From assembly GCF_002968575.1 (NCBI RefSeq), contig NZ_PVBM01000002.1:248001-312000 (forward strand): a DNA stretch of 64,000 nt, in the 5' to 3' direction. A program made the translations under genes and the position numbers. Position 1 is the first letter of the stretch. Each line of letters begins with the position of its first letter. The stretch is from Neorhizobium huautlense. GTDB lineage: Bacteria; Pseudomonadota; Alphaproteobacteria; Rhizobiales; Rhizobiaceae. The notes beneath the pieces were generated by a model, which worked only from the letters and a program-made list of their open reading frames with translations, did not search any database and was not told where the DNA came from. Below are positions 1-7,245 of this stretch, piece by piece.

Positions 1-839
1 TCGCGCGTGGTGCGGTTCTCGACCACCGTCACATGGAATTGCCGCGGCAGCAGGATGATCGCGAAAGCAGACAACCCGATCAGGATCAGCCAGCGGCTGA
101 GCGGCGTCTCGTAGGCGAGGGCCGACTGGACAAGCAGATTGTCGGACGCCTTGGCAAGCAGGTCGGCGGGGCCATCGAACAGCACGAACAGAACGGAAAG
201 CCCGACGGTGACAAAAGCCGCCAGCTTCACGACGGATTCCATCGCAACCGCCAGGATCAGCCCGTCCTGATGTTCCGTCGCATCGGTATGCCGTGTGCCG
301 AACATTACCGCAAAGCAGGCCATCAGCAGCGTCACGATCAGCGCGAGGTCGATGAAATAGAGATTGCCGCTGCCGATGCCGTAGTCGGATGGATTGACCA
401 CGGCGGCAACTGAACTCGACACGGCCTTGAGCTGCAGGGCGATATAAGGAACCGCACCGACAAGCGCGATGAATGCAACGATCATCGCGACGGTGGAGTT
501 CTTGCCATAGCGGGCGGCGATGAAATCCGCGACCGAAGTCAGCTTCTCGGCCTTTGCCAGGTCGACGATCCGCCTAAGCACCGGCATTCCGAGGGTAAAG
601 GCGAGGATCGGGCCTATATAGATCCCGGTGAATTCCAATCCTCGCTGCGAGGCCAGTCCGACGCCGCCGAAATAGGTCCAGGACGTGCAATAAATGGCAA
701 GGCTCAGCGCATACACCACGGGCCGGCCGTTCTTCGGTACGCCGAACACACGGCTTCGCCGGTCGCCATAACTTGCCACCGCAAACAGCAGCAGCACATA
801 GGCGAAAGCCGCAGCCAATATGATCCAGCCTGGAAGCAT
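1..839 (-). CDS. Sodium:solute symporter-type sensor kinase, N-terminal part (partial)
   Basis: The gene starts at 839 on the minus strand and runs off the left edge, so only about 279 N-terminal residues are visible. They form a string of hydrophobic helices beginning MLPGWIILAAAFAYVLLLFA, with the motif YALSLAIYCTSWTYFGGVG at about residues 43-61 and a second signature GLEFTGIYIGPILAF. This is the solute:sodium symporter (SSF) fold as found at the N-terminus of CbrA-like hybrid histidine kinases, which carry PAS, HisKA, HATPase and receiver domains further on. The kinase half is inferred, not seen; a plain symporter is the alternative. It diverges from mscL. Confidence 0.75.
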   Translation of the reverse strand, partial: MLPGWIILAAAFAYVLLLFAVASYGDRRSRVFGVPKNGRPVVYALSLAIYCTSWTYFGGVGLASQRGLEFTGIYIGPILAFTLGMPVLRRIVDLAKAEKLTSVADFIAARYGKNSTVAMIVAFIALVGAVPYIALQLKAVSSSVAAVVNPSDYGIGSGNLYFIDLALIVTLLMACFAVMFGTRHTDATEHQDGLILAVAMESVVKLAAFVTVGLSVLFVLFDGPADLLAKASDNLLVQSALAYETPLSRWLILIGLSAFAIILLPRQFHVTVVENRTTR

Positions 840-1029
840 CGTTCCTCCCCGCAAAGAATTGCGGCAGCTTGAACATTAGGGGAAAAGCATGCGGTTGGAA
901 ATCGCGGCGCTCTCGGCAAAAAGTCCAATAGAGGGTCAGCTTCGCGGGTCCGGAAATTTTCGTCTTTTCCGGCCCGCCGAACGCGCTATCTTGGGCGGGA
1001 GCGAAACCTGACAAGCCGGGGGTACAGAA

Positions 1030-1455
1030 ATGTCAATGATCAGCGAGTTCCGTTCTTTCGTCGCCAAGGGCAATGTGATTGACCTCGCGGTCGGCATCAT
1101 CATCGGCGGGGCCTTCACCGGAATCGTAAACTCTCTTGTAAACGACATCGTCATGCCGATCGTTGGCGCTGTTACCGGAGGCGGATTCGATTTTTCCAAT
1201 TATTTCCTGCCCCTCTCGAGCACCGTCACCGCGCCGACACTTGCTCAGGCCCGCGAACAAGGTGCCGTTTTCGCCTATGGCAGCTTTATCACCGTGTTCA
1301 TCAATTTCCTCATTCTGGCCTGGATCATTTTCCTGATGGTCAAGGCGGTGAACAGGATGCGCATGATGGAGGAGAAGAAACCGGCCGAAGCCGCTCCGCC
1401 ACCGGCTGATGTTCAGCTTTTGACTGAGATCAGAGACATTCTTCAGTCGAAATGA
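1030..1455 (+). CDS. mscL: Large-conductance mechanosensitive channel MscL
   Basis: Codes for 141 residues, the usual MscL length. The N-terminus ([20 protein letters not shown]) and the pore helix [20 protein letters not shown] are diagnostic; a second membrane segment covers about residues 80-102 ([20 protein letters not shown]), followed by a charged cytoplasmic helix ending EIRDILQSK. MscL is a pentameric inner-membrane valve that opens under membrane tension and releases solutes on hypo-osmotic shock. It is a single-gene unit diverging from the transporter-type kinase gene on its left. The ATG is preceded by GGGGGTACAGAA, a modest ribosome site. Confidence 0.97.
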   Translation: MSMISEFRSFVAKGNVIDLAVGIIIGGAFTGIVNSLVNDIVMPIVGAVTGGGFDFSNYFLPLSSTVTAPTLAQAREQGAVFAYGSFITVFINFLILAWIIFLMVKAVNRMRMMEEKKPAEAAPPPADVQLLTEIRDILQSK

Positions 1456-1566
1456 TCCTTTGATCACGTTCGGCAATCATCAGCGGAATCGATTGCTGGC
1501 GCACGGATTATCATGGGATTTTCAGGCCTTCCTGAGTTACACAAAGGAAACACGCAGGAAAATTTC

Positions 1567-2736
1567 ATGTCGATCATTGCCAGCCTCAGCCCCCGTGCCG
1601 TCTCCGCGCCTGAAAGCGGGATCGTCGAAATCATCAACCATGCCCGTGGCCGCGAGGGCCTGATTCCGCTTTGGGCAGGTGAAGGGGATTTGCCAAGCCC
1701 GGACTTCGTCAACCGGGCGGCAGCCGACGCGCTGTTGGCCGGCGAGACGTTCTACACCTGGCAGAGGGGCATTCCGGAACTCCGTCAGGCGCTGTCCGAC
1801 TATTACACCCGGCATTTCGCCGTCAGCCTCCCGGTCGAACATTTCTATGTGACCGGGTCGGGCATGCACGCGATCATGCTGGCGGTACAGGCCATCACCT
1901 CCCCCGGGGATGAGATGATCTATCTGTCGCCGACCTGGCCGAACATCATCTCGGCAATCGACATTTCCGGTGCCCGTTCGATCGGGCTTCCGCTTGATTT
2001 CATCGGCGGGCGCTGGTCGCTCGACCTCGCCAAGCTTGAAGCGAAGATTACACCGAAGACCAAAGGTCTCTTCATCAACACGCCTTCCAATCCAACGGGA
2101 TGGACAGCCACCCTCGACGATTTGAAGAACATCCTGGCGCTCGCGCGCAGGCACGGCCTCTGGATCATCGCCGATGAAATCTACGCGCGTTATTATTACG
2201 GCGGCGCGCCCCGGGCTCCTTCCTTCCTCGACATCATGGAGGAGGGAGACCGGATCATCTTCGCCAATTCCTTCTCAAAGAATTGGTCGATGACGGGTTG
2301 GCGCATCGGTTGGCTGGTGGCTCCGCCTGAAATGGGTCAGGTGATCGAGAACCTGGTGCAGTATTCGAATTCCGGCGTGGCGCAATTCATGCAACGCGGA
2401 GCAGTCGTGGCTCTCAACCAAGGTGATGACTTCGTCCAGGAAAATATCGGCCGGGCGACAAAGGCGCGCGACATCCTCTGCGATGCTTTGATCGCGACCA
2501 ATCGGGTTGAGACCTTAAAACCGGAGGGCGCCCTATATGCTTTCGTGAAGGTGGACGGAATTACCGACAGCCGCAGGGCCGCGCTCGATATCGTCGACAA
2601 GATCGGCGTAGCACTTGCACCGGGTTCCGCATTCGGCGAGGGAGGAGAGCTTTTCCTGCGCGCCTGCTTCCTGCGCGACGCGCAGCAAATCTCAGAGGCT
2701 GCCGGGCGTCTCGCGGAATATATCATCCGGCTCTGA
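1567..2736 (+). CDS. Class I/II PLP-dependent aminotransferase
   Basis: Codes for 389 residues from the ATG at 1567, which has AGGAAA just upstream; an in-frame ATG at 1513 adds 18 unconserved residues and is less likely. Fold-type I features are clear: substrate-side LWAGEGDLPSPDF near residue 36, NTPSNPTGW at 171-179, DEIYARYYY at 203-211, and the Schiff-base lysine K239 in SFSKNWSMTGWRIGWL. Such enzymes move an amino group between an amino acid and a 2-oxo acid in the cytoplasm; the substrate (aspartate, aromatic or other) cannot be read from the sequence. It stands alone between mscL and galE. Confidence 0.9.
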   Translation: MSIIASLSPRAVSAPESGIVEIINHARGREGLIPLWAGEGDLPSPDFVNRAAADALLAGETFYTWQRGIPELRQALSDYYTRHFAVSLPVEHFYVTGSGMHAIMLAVQAITSPGDEMIYLSPTWPNIISAIDISGARSIGLPLDFIGGRWSLDLAKLEAKITPKTKGLFINTPSNPTGWTATLDDLKNILALARRHGLWIIADEIYARYYYGGAPRAPSFLDIMEEGDRIIFANSFSKNWSMTGWRIGWLVAPPEMGQVIENLVQYSNSGVAQFMQRGAVVALNQGDDFVQENIGRATKARDILCDALIATNRVETLKPEGALYAFVKVDGITDSRRAALDIVDKIGVALAPGSAFGEGGELFLRACFLRDAQQISEAAGRLAEYIIRL

Positions 2737-2891
2737 GCCGATTTGAGATGAATCGATAAAATTCGAACGGTTTGCTCAAGAGTAGGTTTGCCCTGATGCG
2801 AGATAAACCCGGCGCACGTCCCATCGGGTAAGCATTGCTGAAGCGAGCCCGTGTTTTTCTCCTGCCAAGACAAAAGGCAGGGAAGAATAGC

Positions 2892-3926
2892 ATGGCAGTT
2901 CTGGTAACAGGCGGTGCAGGTTACATCGGCAGCCACATGGCTTGGGCTTTGCTTGATGCCGGGGAGGAGGTCGTTGTCCTCGACAGGCTTTCGACAGGCT
3001 TTCGCTGGGCGGTTCCCGGTGAGGCACGCTTTTATCTCGGCGATGTCGGTGATCGTTCGATCCTTCAGCAGATCTTTGCGGAAAACCACATCGACGCCAT
3101 CTTGCATTTCGCGGGCTCCATCGTCGTACCGCAGTCCGTCGCCCAGCCATTGGATTATTACGAAAACAACACCGGAAACACGCGATTGCTCGCGGCCGCC
3201 GCGATCGAAGCCGGCATTCGTCATTTCGTCTTTTCATCCACGGCCGCCGTTTACGGAGATCAGAAGGACGACGCCCCGGTGCTCGAAAGCGCCTCTTTGC
3301 AGCCGAAAAATCCCTACGGCCAATCCAAGCTGATGTCCGAGATGATGCTCCGGGATGCCGCCATGGCTCATGATTTCCGGTTCGTGGCTCTTCGCTATTT
3401 CAACGTTGCCGGCGCGGATCCACTTAGGCGGACAGGGCTGTCGACCGACGGGGCGACGCATCTCATCAAGATCGCCTGCGAGGCAGGGCTTGGAAAGCGG
3501 CGCGGCGTTGATGTTTACGGGACGGATTATCCGACGCCCGATGGTACCGGTATCCGCGACTATATTCACGTTTCCGATCTGGTGGATGCGCATCTGAAGG
3601 CACTCAGCTATTTGCGCCGTGGCGGCGAGCCCCTGATCGCCAATTGCGGATATGGTCGCGGTTATTCGGTCCTGGAAGTCCTGCAGACCGTGATGCGGAT
3701 CGGTGGCCGGAAATTTGAAATTCGCTTTGGCCCCCGCCGTCCCGGGGATGCGGCGAGCGTGGTCGCCAATTCGACATTGGCGCGCCGGCTGCTCGACTGG
3801 ACGCCGCGTCATGACAAACTGGATCTCATCGTCGAGACGGCGATCGCCTGGGAGAGAGGCCTGGCTTCTCGCAAGGCCGAGGATCTTCGGTCTCTGCAGC
3901 ACCGACTGGCAGCCGTCCGGTTCTGA
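2892..3926 (+). CDS. galE: UDP-glucose 4-epimerase, GalE-like
   Basis: Codes for 344 residues from the ATG at 2892; the glycine motif GGAGYIGSH (7-15) begins directly after it, so the longer reading from 2835 is unlikely. The extended SDR catalytic set is present: SST at 115-117 and YGQSK with Y142 and K146. The sugar-nucleotide region includes RYFNVAGADP and GTGIRDYIHVSDLVDAH, typical of GalE. It interconverts UDP-glucose and UDP-galactose for exopolysaccharide and LPS synthesis. The related exoB genes of rhizobia do the same job, so the genome may hold another copy. The gene is followed by a short hairpin with a T run. Confidence 0.9.
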   Translation: MAVLVTGGAGYIGSHMAWALLDAGEEVVVLDRLSTGFRWAVPGEARFYLGDVGDRSILQQIFAENHIDAILHFAGSIVVPQSVAQPLDYYENNTGNTRLLAAAAIEAGIRHFVFSSTAAVYGDQKDDAPVLESASLQPKNPYGQSKLMSEMMLRDAAMAHDFRFVALRYFNVAGADPLRRTGLSTDGATHLIKIACEAGLGKRRGVDVYGTDYPTPDGTGIRDYIHVSDLVDAHLKALSYLRRGGEPLIANCGYGRGYSVLEVLQTVMRIGGRKFEIRFGPRRPGDAASVVANSTLARRLLDWTPRHDKLDLIVETAIAWERGLASRKAEDLRSLQHRLAAVRF

Positions 3927-3955
3927 GGTTCCCGAAGAACACGGAAATTTTAACT

Positions 3956-3980
3956 GGAACTTCCTCCATTGTGTTGGGTT
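3956..3980 (+). promoter_or_regulatory. Candidate EcfG (RpoE2-type) promoter
   Basis: GGAAC at 3956-3960 and GTT at 3978-3980 are separated by exactly 17 bases. The alphaproteobacterial general stress sigma factor is known to use GGAAC with (C)GTT at this spacing. It would start transcription near 3987 and serve the small secreted protein gene at 4039. It is one of four such sites within 3.3 kb. Confidence 0.6.
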
Positions 3981-4004
3981 GGGGCCGTGTAGGCAAACAA
4001 ACCT

Positions 4005-4023
4005 ACCGGCCCAGCCGGTTTTT
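4005..4023 (+). terminator. Short hairpin with T run after galE
   Basis: ACCGG (4005-4009) pairs with CCGGT (4015-4019) around a CCCAG loop, and the Ts run to 4023. It is weak (5 bp) and overlaps the right arm of a larger hairpin, GGGCCG-T-GTAGG / CCTACCGGCCC (3982-4012), so the two cannot form together. It may terminate galE transcripts or act as a leader element of the next gene. Confidence 0.4.
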
Positions 4024-4038
4024 CACGGAGGAATCCCA

Positions 4039-4365
4039 ATGAATTTCAAACTTGTTACTGCAACCGTTCTCTCCCTCGGCCTGGCCACCAGCGCGTTTGC
4101 TCAATTGGGAACCGGCGGGGCAAACCTTGGTGCCGGTTCACAGCAGCAGCAAGGCAGCGACGATACCAATCGGGTATTGGATCCGAATACGACCAACAGC
4201 ACGACTGGCGGTAGCGCAAGCGGCGGTGCGACGATGGATAAGCGCACCAATTGCGCGCCTAACATTCAGGCTCAAGGTTCTGCTTCGACGGATGCGACAG
4301 GCAGTGCTTCGACTTCCGCCGGCGAAGCTGGTGCCAATACCAACGGCCAGGCCAGCGACTGCTGA
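4039..4365 (+). CDS. Small secreted Ser/Thr/Gly/Asn-rich protein
   Basis: Codes for 108 residues with a strong ribosome site (CGGAGGAATCCCA) before the ATG. Residues 1-21 (MNFKLVTATVLSLGLATSAFA) form a Sec signal peptide with an AFA|Q cleavage site. The mature part is low-complexity, rich in Gly, Ser, Thr, Asn and Gln, with one cysteine in the middle (TNCAPN) and one at the very C-terminus (ASDC), which could form a disulfide. No domain is recognised. A candidate general-stress promoter at 3956-3980 and a strong terminator at 4387-4412 make it a single-gene unit, probably a periplasmic stress-induced protein (inference). Confidence 0.75.
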   Translation: MNFKLVTATVLSLGLATSAFAQLGTGGANLGAGSQQQQGSDDTNRVLDPNTTNSTTGGSASGGATMDKRTNCAPNIQAQGSASTDATGSASTSAGEAGANTNGQASDC

Positions 4366-4386
4366 GGAATAAGGACTTCGTTGCGA

Positions 4387-4412
4387 AAGGCCGGCTTGGA
4401 CCGGCCTTTTTT
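4387..4412 (+). terminator. Rho-independent terminator
   Basis: AAGGCCGG (4387-4394), loop CTTGGA, CCGGCCTT (4401-4408), then T to 4412. It is a perfect 8-bp stem directly after the secreted protein gene. Confidence 0.85.
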
Positions 4413-4486
4413 CTGCCGGGTCAGTTGGTCGCATGGAGATTTTCGGAATTTGGCGTTAACGAGAACCATCTCACCTTCGGTATCTC

Positions 4487-5254
4487 ATGCGCTTCCTTTC
4501 CTTCTCCGCGTTCTTTGCGCTGGTGGCCTTTGCTGCGAGCGCCGAAAATCTGCCCGGCCAGCCAAATGAGCCGCAACGGCCGAAATTGATCGAGCCCCAC
4601 CTGCGCGTGGAGGGTACCGGCAACGCGGCCCGGCCCAGGGTGGCATTGACGTTCGACGCTTGCATGGGGGAGGCGGACGAACGGATACTCTCGGTTCTTG
4701 TGCGCGAGAGAATTCCGGCGACGATTTTCGTCACGGCCCGCTGGATCAAGAAAAACCCGCAGACAGTGACCATTTTCCTGCAAAATCCCGATCTCTTCGA
4801 ACTGGAAAATCATGGCCAAAACCATGTGCCGGCAGTGGATGTAGCAATTTCCATCTATGGCATTGCGGCTGCCGGTTCGCCGGAAGGCGTCCGGCAGGAA
4901 GTGGCTGGTGGAGCGGAGGCGATACTGGCGGCCGGCTTTGCCCAACCCCATTGGTTTCGCGGCTCGACGGCAAAATACGATCTTTCCGCAATACGGCAGA
5001 TCCGGGCCATGGGATATCGGATCGCCGGCTATTCGTTGAATGGCGATGGCGGGTCCCTGTTGGATGCCGGCACCGCCCAGAGGCGTATTGCGGCGGCAAG
5101 GGATGGCGACGTGATACTTGCCCACATCAACCAGCCAACCCACGCAGCTGGCGAAGGTGTTTCGCATGCGCTTCTTGCACTCAAGGGCAGAGGGTTCGAG
5201 TTCGTGCGGCTTTCGGACGTCAGCGGGACCGGCGACGCCGGCACCACGCAATAG
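4487..5254 (+). CDS. Secreted polysaccharide deacetylase-family protein
   Basis: Codes for 255 residues. Residues 1-19 form a signal peptide (MRFLSFSAFFALVAFAASA), so the protein acts in the periplasm or outside. The NodB-type deacetylase core is present: ALTFDACMG at 53-61 supplies the catalytic Asp (D57), and H109 and H113 in NHGQNH are the metal histidines. The second Asp of the usual TFDD motif is replaced by Ala-Cys, a variant seen in a subgroup of this family. A later RGSTAKYDLSAI and HINQPTHAAGEG match motifs 3 and 5. It probably removes acyl groups from an amino-sugar polymer; the substrate is unknown. The C-terminus (GTGDAGTTQ) is disordered. Confidence 0.85.
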   Translation: MRFLSFSAFFALVAFAASAENLPGQPNEPQRPKLIEPHLRVEGTGNAARPRVALTFDACMGEADERILSVLVRERIPATIFVTARWIKKNPQTVTIFLQNPDLFELENHGQNHVPAVDVAISIYGIAAAGSPEGVRQEVAGGAEAILAAGFAQPHWFRGSTAKYDLSAIRQIRAMGYRIAGYSLNGDGGSLLDAGTAQRRIAAARDGDVILAHINQPTHAAGEGVSHALLALKGRGFEFVRLSDVSGTGDAGTTQ

Positions 5255-5280
5255 CACCCGGCGCTGAATTTGAACGGCGA

Positions 5281-5305
5281 AGAGGGGCCACTGGGGCCCC
5301 TCTTT
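5281..5305. terminator. Bidirectional terminator between convergent genes
   Basis: AGAGGGGCC (5281-5289) pairs with GGCCCCTCT (5295-5303) around ACTGG. It lies between the convergent deacetylase and DUF1236 genes. Confidence 0.7.
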
Positions 5306-5332
5306 AATGATCGTTACATAATAAAATCGCTG

Positions 5333-5731
5333 CTAGCGGACGATCTGGACGACGGTGCGGGTCTGGGGATCGACGATCACCCGCTGCTGGTTGACGACCG
5401 CATAGGCGTATTGCGGAGCCTCCGGAATCGGCGTCAGCACGACGGCCGATGGGACCGGCTTGCCGACCACGATCCTTTCTTCCACGACGATCGGGTCGGC
5501 CGGAAGCGGGGCCTGTTCGACGTAGCTGACAACGCGCTGCGGCGGCGGGTCGATTGCAGTGCCGGCGATGGCGCCGACAACGCCGCCGACTGCGGCACCG
5601 ACCGGCCCGCCAACGATGGCGCCGGTAACGGCCCCGCCTGCTGCACCGTTGACCGTGCTCTGCTGAGCGGAAGCGGCCGGAGCCAACATGCCAAGGGCCA
5701 TTGCAGAAAGAACGATGATCTTGGTATTCAT
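5333..5731 (-). CDS. Exported DUF1236-domain protein with Gly-rich segment
   Basis: Codes for 132 residues from the ATG at 5731, which has AAGGAGAATTGTC in front of it; a longer reading lacks such a site. Residues 1-22 are a signal peptide (MNTKIIVLSAMALGMLAPAASA). Residues 28-60 are a Gly/Ala/Val-rich stretch with GxxxG spacing (glycine-zipper-like). The C-terminal third ends YAVVNQQRVIVDPQTRTVVQ, the DUF1236 signature common in rhizobial envelope proteins of unknown function. It is the last gene of a leftward three-gene group with 5794-5979 and 6003-6737, probably driven by the stress promoter at 6797-6821. Confidence 0.8.
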   Translation of the reverse strand: MNTKIIVLSAMALGMLAPAASAQQSTVNGAAGGAVTGAIVGGPVGAAVGGVVGAIAGTAIDPPPQRVVSYVEQAPLPADPIVVEERIVVGKPVPSAVVLTPIPEAPQYAYAVVNQQRVIVDPQTRTVVQIVR

Positions 5732-5793
5732 GACAATTCTCCTTCGGGCGTTTGGGAATGGCTGTCTTGGGCAGCATTCCGGGATGGTCATGC

Positions 5794-5979
5794 CTATTTC
5801 GTGACTGGTTCAAGTGCCTGGACTTTCGGCAGGCTCACATCGATATTGACGTCTCGGTCTCCGAGATAACCGCTCGCATACAAAATGAATCCGCCGACGA
5901 TGACGACGATCAGCAAGATGGCAGCAACCGTCCAACCGCTGCCGCTATCTCCGATCACTGTAGGTTCGCGGTCACTCAT
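5794..5979 (-). CDS. Small single-span membrane protein
   Basis: Codes for 61 residues from the ATG at 5979 (MSDREPTVIGDSGSGW). One membrane helix covers about residues 17-37 (TVAAILLIVVIVGGFILYAS), followed by a polar tail with NIDVSLPKVQ. A very similar phrase, DIDINVSVGV, occurs in the DUF1236 gene just upstream. It lies 23 bases after that gene and 62 before the next, all leftward. Function is unknown; an envelope role is inferred from context only. Confidence 0.7.
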   Translation of the reverse strand: MSDREPTVIGDSGSGWTVAAILLIVVIVGGFILYASGYLGDRDVNIDVSLPKVQALEPVTK

Positions 5980-6002
5980 GGTTGCGGTCCTCCAGATGGG
6001 CA

Positions 6003-6737
6003 TCAACCAGCCAGAATGTAGACAACCTCATGGGTCTTCGGCTCGACGATGATGATCCGGCCGTCGGCAAGCACGAAGTATTCGTAGCCGCGATAGGCAG
6101 GTACGATTTCAACGATCCGCGGCGGCAACGGGTGGAATTCCACCGTTTCGGGTACGGCGACGCCGACACTCACGTTGATGTCGATATCTACGGGCTCGAC
6201 CTTGTTCTCGACGAGAATGCTGCGAATTTCTGTCTTCTGTTCCGTCGAAACGTTAATGCTGCCGGTGGTCTCGTTCGAGGGAGCGCTCGTCGCTGCCTGG
6301 TTCGAATCCTGCGTCTGACCGGTCTCGCCTGCGGGCTTCTGCTGCGCGGTATCGTCGCTGCGCGGCTTCTTTGGATCGCCGCTTTCCGCATTCATGGCGT
6401 CAGCCGGTTTTTCCTGGCCCGCACTTTCGCCCTTCGGCTTCAACTGGGGATTAGCCTCCTGGCTCTGAGCATTCTGGCCGCTGGCGGTTCCAGAGTCTGA
6501 GGGCCTCTGTGTCGTGGCGCCCATATCCTGGGACTGCGACTGAGATTGGCCCGCCGTGCCGCCCTGTGGCGCCGTCGTGCCAGATGAACCCTGAGTGCCG
6601 GAACCCTGGCGGGGAAGGATCGGAGCAGCACCCGTGCCGCCCTGGCTTTGCTGAGCTTGCGCGATTGCCGGCATGACCGAAAGCGTTGATCCGGCCAAAA
6701 GGGCGATCGCGAGCGTGTGTTTCATAAAGGCCTTCAT
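6003..6737 (-). CDS. Exported DUF1236-domain protein with long Gln/Ser-rich linker
   Basis: Codes for 244 residues from the ATG at 6737 (ribosome site AAGAGGAGACACC). Residues 1-28 are a signal peptide (MKAFMKHTLAIALLAGSTLS then VMPAIAQA). Residues 30-165 are low-complexity, dominated by Gln, Ser, Gly, Thr and Lys. The C-terminal 75 residues form the DUF1236 domain (EFHPLPPRIVEIVPAYRGYE, then DGRIIIVEPKTHEVVYILAG). It heads a leftward group of three envelope genes. A GGAAC-N16-CGTT promoter at 6797-6821 on this strand would give a leader of about 50 bases, so stress induction is likely. Confidence 0.8.
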   Translation of the reverse strand: MKAFMKHTLAIALLAGSTLSVMPAIAQAQQSQGGTGAAPILPRQGSGTQGSSGTTAPQGGTAGQSQSQSQDMGATTQRPSDSGTASGQNAQSQEANPQLKPKGESAGQEKPADAMNAESGDPKKPRSDDTAQQKPAGETGQTQDSNQAATSAPSNETTGSINVSTEQKTEIRSILVENKVEPVDIDINVSVGVAVPETVEFHPLPPRIVEIVPAYRGYEYFVLADGRIIIVEPKTHEVVYILAG

Positions 6738-6796
6738 GGTGTCTCCTCTTGTTCTTATCTCGCTTGTGAGGCTCCGCATGAGCCCACTCGTTCTCC

Positions 6797-6821
6797 AACG
6801 CCGCCTAACAAGCCACGTTCC
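6797..6821 (-). promoter_or_regulatory. Candidate EcfG (RpoE2-type) promoter
   Basis: Read on the minus strand: GGAAC (6821-6817), 17 bases, GTT (6799-6797), and the base before GTT is C, giving the full CGTT. It lies about 60 bases upstream of the DUF1236 gene starting at 6737. Confidence 0.65.
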
Positions 6822-6924
6822 TGCTCTGGGGCTTCAGTCGGGTAAGGAAGGGACTTCAGGCCCATCGCTTATAGGCCTTTCGTCCCGATTGAACGACGCA
6901 AAGGTCCAAGGGGGATGAAATTAC

Positions 6925-6949
6925 GGAACCATGGACTTATCATGTGGTT
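6925..6949 (+). promoter_or_regulatory. Candidate EcfG (RpoE2-type) promoter
   Basis: GGAAC (6925-6929), 17 bases, GTT (6947-6949). It would start transcription around 6956, about 20 bases before the small membrane peptide gene at 6978. Confidence 0.55.
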
Positions 6950-6977
6950 GGCCCGGAGCTTCTTCAGGAGGTTCCGC

Positions 6978-7070
6978 ATGGACAACAGCGTATTTCAGGC
7001 CCGATGGCTGTTAATTCCCGTGGGCGGGCTTTTTGTCGTCGTCACTGCGTTGGGGGCGCTCGCCGGCTAA
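6978..7070 (+). CDS. 30-residue hydrophobic membrane peptide
   Basis: A 31-codon frame from ATG 6978 to TAA 7070 with an excellent ribosome site (CAGGAGGTTCCGC). The product starts MDNSVFQARWLLIPVGG and continues into LFVVVTALGALAG: a short polar start, then one membrane helix of about 20 residues. A stress-type promoter sits at the right distance upstream (6925-6949) and a strong terminator follows at 7121-7156, so promoter, ribosome site, frame and terminator make a complete unit. No family is recognised. It could be a small stress-induced inner-membrane protein. Confidence 0.55.
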   Translation: MDNSVFQARWLLIPVGGLFVVVTALGALAG

Positions 7071-7120
7071 AGATTTTGAGGATTCCTGCGCGACATCGGT
7101 CCCTTTCAGCGCAGAATCTG

Positions 7121-7156
7121 GCCCGCCGATCGTCACGTGACGACCGGCGGGCTTTT
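7121..7156 (+). terminator. Strong Rho-independent terminator
   Basis: GCCCGCCGATCGTCA (7121-7135) pairs with TGACGACCGGCGGGC (7137-7151) except for one A/C mismatch, and is followed by TTTTT. The centre reads TCACGTGA. It ends the small peptide unit. Confidence 0.8.
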
Positions 7157-7166
7157 TGCCGGAATC

Positions 7167-7191
7167 GGAACCATGAAGGAAATATCCGGTT
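7167..7191 (+). promoter_or_regulatory. Candidate EcfG (RpoE2-type) promoter
   Basis: GGAAC (7167-7171), 17 bases, GTT (7189-7191), 54 bases before the ATG of the Gly/Asn-rich protein gene. It is the fourth site of this form in the region. Confidence 0.6.
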
Positions 7192-7245
7192 TCATCGCTA
7201 TTATAAGTGCGACAGATATAAACAAAGCAATGTCAGGAGTTGCAG

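Noticed and set aside
4421..5257. 278-codon antisense frame across the deacetylase
   Set aside because: The sense strand has a signal peptide and catalytic motifs; the antisense product has none.
5270..5869. 199-codon plus-strand frame opposite the DUF1236 gene
   Set aside because: The minus strand has a signal peptide, ribosome site and family domain; the plus frame is Asp/Gly low complexity.
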